A DNA stretch of 7,712 bases from Phycisphaerae bacterium. GTDB taxonomy: Bacteria > Planctomycetota > Phycisphaerae > UBA1845. The position numbers and the translations under genes were made by a program. The DNA is taken from the NCBI GenBank assembly GCA_028277545.1, contig JANQGB010001354.1, forward strand, positions 1 through 7,712, given 5' to 3'. Below are positions 6,901 to 7,712 of this stretch, one piece after another (the stretch's first letter is position 1; every line of letters begins with the position of its first letter). The notes below the pieces were generated by a model that did not search any database, had not been told where the DNA came from, and saw nothing but the letters and a program-made list of their open reading frames with translations.

Positions 6901-7712
6901 TACACGACCCAGACCAACTACGACATCGCCGACCGTGTGACTCAGATCACGTATCCGGACAGCAAGGCCGTCATCGGGTATACGTACGACAGCGTCAACC
7001 ATCTGGTCAAGGTCGAGAGCCTCTGGGGCACCGGCGCCGATGAGGTCTTCTACCAAGCCTCCGGCTTCAACGAGCTGCACCAGGAGACCCGGATCGACTA
7101 CGGCAATGACCGTTCGACCGAGTACGAGTACTACGATCGGACCCGGCGTCTCAAGCGCATGGTCACGCTGGGCCGTGCAGGGGTTCCGAGCGATCCAAAT
7201 ATCCAGGACATCAGCTACACGTACGACAAGGCCTCGAACATCAAGAGCGTTACGGACGGGGCCTACACGGGCGTTCAGTCGTGTGGACTATCCACTATCC
7301 AGTACGACGACCTGCACCGGCTCACCTCGCTCTACTCGGCTGGTGAGAGCAAGACCTACACCTACGAGTACGATGCGCTGGGCAACGTCCACAAGAACGG
7401 CGAGATGGGTACGGGCACGTACAGCTACCACGCGACCAAGCCCCACGCCGTCGTCAGCGCCAATGGCAATACCTATGCCTACGACGCGTGCGGCAACATG
7501 ACCACGCGCAACAGCGGCGGCTATGGCAACCAGACGCTGACCTACGACGAGCAGAACCGCCTGACGCAGGTCGCCATCAGTGGGGGCAGCACCGTCCAGT
7601 TTGGCTATTCGGCCGGCGGGTCGCGGCTCTGGAAGAAGGTCAATGGCACGGTCACGGGTCTCTGGATCGGCTCGATCTACGAGGAGAAGGACGGCGAGAT
7701 CCTTTGCCATGT
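898..7712 (+). CDS. Giant secreted SpvB/TcdB-like RHS-repeat protein with inserted PA14 domain, 3' partial
   Basis: A single frame of 2271 codons, read line by line without a stop, runs off the right edge. Approximate residues: Sec signal peptide 1-32 (cleavage after AMA); GGGG...STGGQYTL motif 36-62; FN3-like domain 92-174; SpvB-type domain 194-494; six DINGDG repeats 495-1036; TcdB middle-region homologue 1037-1309; RHS/YD repeats 1310-1515; FN3/PA14 insertion 1516-1781; RHS/YD repeats 1782 to the edge. In Tc toxins, SpvB, propeller, middle and RHS parts form TcB and the rest of the RHS shell plus the toxin forms TcC; together they build a hollow cocoon around a cleaved C-terminal effector. 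Here both parts appear fused in one chain. The RHS-associated core and the C-terminal cargo are beyond the window, so neither self-cleavage nor toxicity can be judged. The signal peptide implies export to the periplasm, surface or medium. The family call is firm; the biological role is inferred. Confidence 0.95.
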   Translation, partial: MRSTVTCLGRTSKIRASILAAGLLVLLVSAMAQGQYSLTWSSTTGGGGRSTGGQYTLLGAAGNYTTVKVSSSASAPTPDPAQWATVPQAPNTSTITMMAVEAQDPTGGVQYYFQNVTVTDGSHDSGWQTERTYTDTGLTADTVYEYRVKTRGGGGLGAESAYSVQLSARTEPPASQTTPEGSAEPVSGELGNDLNLQVDPFTGSVSYTLPISLPPGRQGSEPSLALRYGGGGNGWCGAGWSLGMGAIQRDTRKGVPVARDLNGQYDNHYEDDKGFVVAFGAVNSRLVQVNDTTLEYRAETDQAFLKYEFDRTNNQWVVTDKSGNKFYFGEVSGESQGETAGAAMEHPQFDSTTDSDNTFLWGLAKIQDINGNLTYVYYTEDANQVYLDEVRYNGHTNGLLTTSSVRFALDTTDRSDKSISYATGYRVENNKRLSDISVWVYDHGQSDWTRVRRYHLDYEQSPSTLRSLLDSVTVYGTSDTNSLPPVTFEYQEKPFEFERDASGTPILRDWGALQTQGMTPGYWASPGKTEAHNEARYNTTDVMLLDINGDGLPDRVMRNASTNPYNPSATPPGNVFKYQLNTGSGFSSELDEWGPLDVLGQTTSVHWGSPTSNETDADGLLWLGTARLDRVSLLDINGDGRTDRIIHRATGLAGSYAPSQSLNYFHVQSGTGLGFERTGTGTGGGTDFVTSNWGPLDAQNFSHGFTWNSLNATWEYGDYSITRLAMLDINGDGLPDRVMQKIDGQNYASHAFTPSQGKNTYRVQLNTGTGFERTGAGTGGGTDYISFDWGPIDAHGNTASNVEGHTWNAVTGGKDGRTLVTMIDINGDGLVDRISRETAPSEGGDPSKYDVFRVEFNTGYGFERSTTARGGGTDGITRDWGPTYNQGQSGGGWIDPQATTSGSAGGNYTYSSSYVSLFDINGDGLPDRVMREYGSPYSVFKVELNTGSGFTHQIDGNDIEWLGVSSQGDIDSLWSSVGYSLNHNTSGGSLDWTLHLVTMADINGDGLVDRVMRERSGGEGGAPDSFDVLKVQLNKGPFPDLLCKVEGSLDGTVEVEYTPSTQYDNTDHEGMAHLAFPVQTASSITVDDGLGHRSTTTYDYARGMYDASEREFRGFGKVTVTDPGGAKSITYFHQGGGYEDPNAGEYNDSGSVAKKGMPYRVEVYGNDSKLYTVTVNKVEEAEIQANTDWTFAYVSQTTKLEYAGVAYEPACPNYPVDYRAKVRRSEYDITNKTGNILKSIDLGEVDLGSTASAIMANIRDHTYTTNLTADDDLYIHTAYASLANTEILNKIASTKTTSDSAGSTKLKEIVFTYDAKGRVESEKTWLDKNKSGPVNNYTTTSTYTYDSYGNRNQSIDKAGIQTDTTYDSNYHMYPVEKDTEGFVTSTEYEIRSGLPVKTVDPAGMVSESVYDEFFRLTDAFASIEPNGPADLWLTHIEYNLGGIDPNGNSQNYVYQVHTGYEARTYSDGLGRVVQTRTKAEAGTPQDHRVISTIYDERGNVSFQTLPFFADSNDYRAPSYYGVYLGTTAPGIDWDPTFVTNNPWRELGNLSSNTTYCWRVRKYSVNNEVLAEGDTWQFTTENTAQAEWRDPENPYSTLRDLEYACFKDEWPLWDRLPDFDTLYPCKTGTVETFDISVSDDSDAFGIRFTGYIDITTGGTYTFYANSDDGSRLYIGDTLVVDNDGWHEATERSGTIDLKAGKHAITVTYFECIFSQSLSVSYKGPDTSDAKVTIPGGVTGVLYRDNPSAAVVPDPYHQEANVSIDATLSWEGLFEDTDWDDAQAGVFTEYDHLGRACKVTPAGGETDSPTGPSTTVYSEDGDPWVQVSTDAEDKVTKRYFDAAGRVIRIIEEIDNDPNVVTDFEYDRLGRLITTTDDDNNEFQAEYDSLGRKIRSIDPDMGTWTYTYDDAGRMTEQVDARGNKVQFDYTDVLGRVSQKTVKNTSDVTVETITYTYDQSDDSEYHVHKGQLYKVTDGEGWTKTGYDSRGRAIKSTRYVSAKSKSYTTQTNYDIADRVTQITYPDSKAVIGYTYDSVNHLVKVESLWGTGADEVFYQASGFNELHQETRIDYGNDRSTEYEYYDRTRRLKRMVTLGRAGVPSDPNIQDISYTYDKASNIKSVTDGAYTGVQSCGLSTIQYDDLHRLTSLYSAGESKTYTYEYDALGNVHKNGEMGTGTYSYHATKPHAVVSANGNTYAYDACGNMTTRNSGGYGNQTLTYDEQNRLTQVAISGGSTVQFGYSAGGSRLWKKVNGTVTGLWIGSIYEEKDGEILCH
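1171..1419 (+). other. FN3-like domain near the N-terminus
   Basis: Residues 92-174 run from STITMMAVEAQDPTGGVQYY through DSGW and YTDTGLTADTVYEYRVK to LSARTE. This is the wording of FN3-like modules frequent in secreted environmental-bacterial proteins: a predicted beta-sandwich with the GL...T.Y.YRVK strand pair. It links the short N-terminal motif to the SpvB region and is not part of canonical TcB proteins. Confidence 0.7.
1477..2379 (+). other. SpvB-type (Tc toxin TcB N-terminal) domain
   Basis: Residues 194-494. The entry block VDPFTGSVSYTLPISLPPGR followed by QG.EPSLALRYGGGGNGWCGAGWSL is the hallmark opening of SpvB/TcdB/TcaC-type proteins. Further in, IQDINGNLTYVYY (around 1996) and LDSVTVYG...LPPVTFEY (around 2308-2373) match the later parts of the family. 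There is no sign of the ADP-ribosyltransferase half of Salmonella SpvB; this is the structural N-terminal half only. Confidence 0.9.
2380..4005 (+). repeat. Six FG-GAP/VCBS-type DINGDG repeats (predicted propeller)
   Basis: DINGDG motifs begin at 2533, 2800, 3079, 3367, 3652 and 3898, spaced 89, 93, 96, 95 and 82 residues. Each sits in a unit of the form FER...GGGTD....WGP..., then L.DINGDGLPDRVM, then F.VQLNTG.GF. The D.NGDG..D loop is the calcium-binding type seen in FG-GAP and dockerin-like repeats. In Tc toxins the segment between SpvB and the TcdB middle region forms a six-bladed propeller that gates the cocoon; six units in the same place here suggest the same fold. The units are longer than usual blades because of a variable Gly/Ser/Thr-rich loop before each calcium motif. 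Confidence 0.88.
4006..4824 (+). other. Insecticidal toxin TcdB middle-region homologue
   Basis: Residues 1037-1309. VEYTPSTQYDNT, LAFPVQTASSITVDDGLG, TTTYDYARGMYD and EREFRGFGKV are the expected TcdB middle/N-terminal blocks in the right order, followed by TYFHQG and a KKGMPYRVEVYG block. The rest (EYDITNKTGNI and on to SLANTEILNKIAS) resembles the linker between the middle region and the first RHS repeats in SpvB/RHS proteins. The latter half is assigned by position more than by motif. Confidence 0.85.
4825..5442 (+). repeat. RHS/YD repeats, first block
   Basis: Tyr-Asp signatures occur at 4834 (YDAKGR), 4930 (YDSYGN), 4993 (YDSNYH), 5125 (YDEFFR), 5290 (YSDGLGR) and 5377 (YDERGN). Repeats of this kind form the spiralling beta-sheet shell of RHS and TcC proteins. 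The block ends in QTLPFFADSNDY, wording usually followed directly by the next YD repeat in RHS proteins; here an unrelated insertion intervenes. Confidence 0.88.
5443..6240 (+). other. In-frame insertion: FN3-like half-domain, PA14 domain, second FN3-like fragment
   Basis: Residues 1516-1781 interrupt the RHS shell. First comes what reads as the C-terminal half of an FN3-like module (YYGVYLGTTAPG ... LSSNTTYCWRV ... GDTWQFTTEN, 5452-5640). The PA14 domain follows (about 5686-6066): LPDFDTLYPCKTGTV, FGIRFTGYIDITTGGTYTFY, DDGSRLYIGD at 5893 and LKAGKHAITVTYFE. Last is a fragment like the start of an FN3 module (NVSIDATLSWE, near 6172-6204). PA14 domains commonly bind glycans or mediate adhesion. 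Four of the visible protein's roughly twelve cysteines lie in this insertion. Confidence 0.85.
6241..7712 (+). repeat. RHS/YD repeats, second block, running off the edge
   Basis: At least 15 YD-type signatures, including 6259 (YDHLGR), 6406 (YFDAAGR), 6484 (YDRLGR), 6547 (YDSLGR), 6610 (YDDAGR), 6841 (YDSRGR), 6919 (YDIADR), 6985 (YDSVNH), 7222 (YDKASN), 7303 (YDDLHR), 7369 (YDALGN), 7480 (YDACGN) and 7543 (YDEQNR). The end (YSAGGSRLWKKVNGTVTGLW then GSIYEE) is the strand pair that normally stands just before the RHS-associated core with its HLGS motif. The core is not reached, and neither is the variable C-terminal region. Confidence 0.9.

Noticed and set aside
6328..7080. Minus-strand open frame of 250 codons
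   Set aside because: It lies opposite YD repeats; repeated VVVIV and VDRAD wording mirrors the Tyr-Asp and Asp-rich codons of the plus strand. There is no independent evidence of a gene.
898..7712. Toxin enzymatic domain (for example the SpvB ADP-ribosyltransferase) within the window
   Set aside because: No catalytic motif of that kind was found. All visible segments are accounted for by structural or binding modules, and the C-terminal region is not in the window.

Overview
The window holds two same-strand genes, both cut by the window edges, and almost no non-coding DNA. The DNA is GC-rich with mostly G or C at third codon positions. The only gap is 95 bases (803-897). No tRNA, rRNA, CRISPR array, insertion sequence or minus-strand gene could be supported.

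Region 1 (2-802) is the 3' end of a tail-fibre-like protein. It carries GIGT-type head/neck motifs, a C-terminal peptidase S74 intramolecular chaperone domain with the Ser...Lys pair in place, and a terminal coiled coil. Its start lies upstream of the window.

Region 2 (803-897) is a short leader with an imperfect hairpin (849-874) and a strong AAGGAG ribosome binding site ahead of the ATG at 898.

Region 3 (898 to the right edge) is one uninterrupted reading frame of 2271 codons that runs off the window. I read it codon by codon and found no stop or frameshift. The domain order is: Sec signal peptide; a short GGGG/STGGQYTL motif; an FN3-like domain; an SpvB-type domain; six copies of an approximately 90-residue repeat centred on DINGDG (FG-GAP/VCBS type); a TcdB middle-region homologue; RHS/YD repeats; an inserted block of about 266 codons with a PA14 domain flanked by FN3-like half-domains; then a second long run of RHS/YD repeats. 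The window stops about where the RHS-associated core domain should begin, so the variable C-terminal (toxin or other cargo) is not visible. The layout resembles a Tc-toxin TcB and TcC joined in one chain and secreted through Sec, with planctomycete-style FN3 and PA14 modules added.

Organism (inference): the FN3 wording (YTDTGLTADTVYEYRV; NTTYCWRV...GDTWQFTT), the DDGSRLYIGDTLVVDNDG PA14 wording and the S74 protein with GIGT motifs are the kind I associate with Planctomycetota and related environmental, often anaerobic, PVC bacteria. A myxobacterial or other large-genome source cannot be excluded.

Working together (inference): both products look like large extracellular or surface proteins. 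A self-processing fibre next to an RHS shell with a sugar-binding-type PA14 domain would fit a contact or attachment-dependent delivery function, but nothing in the window proves a shared function.
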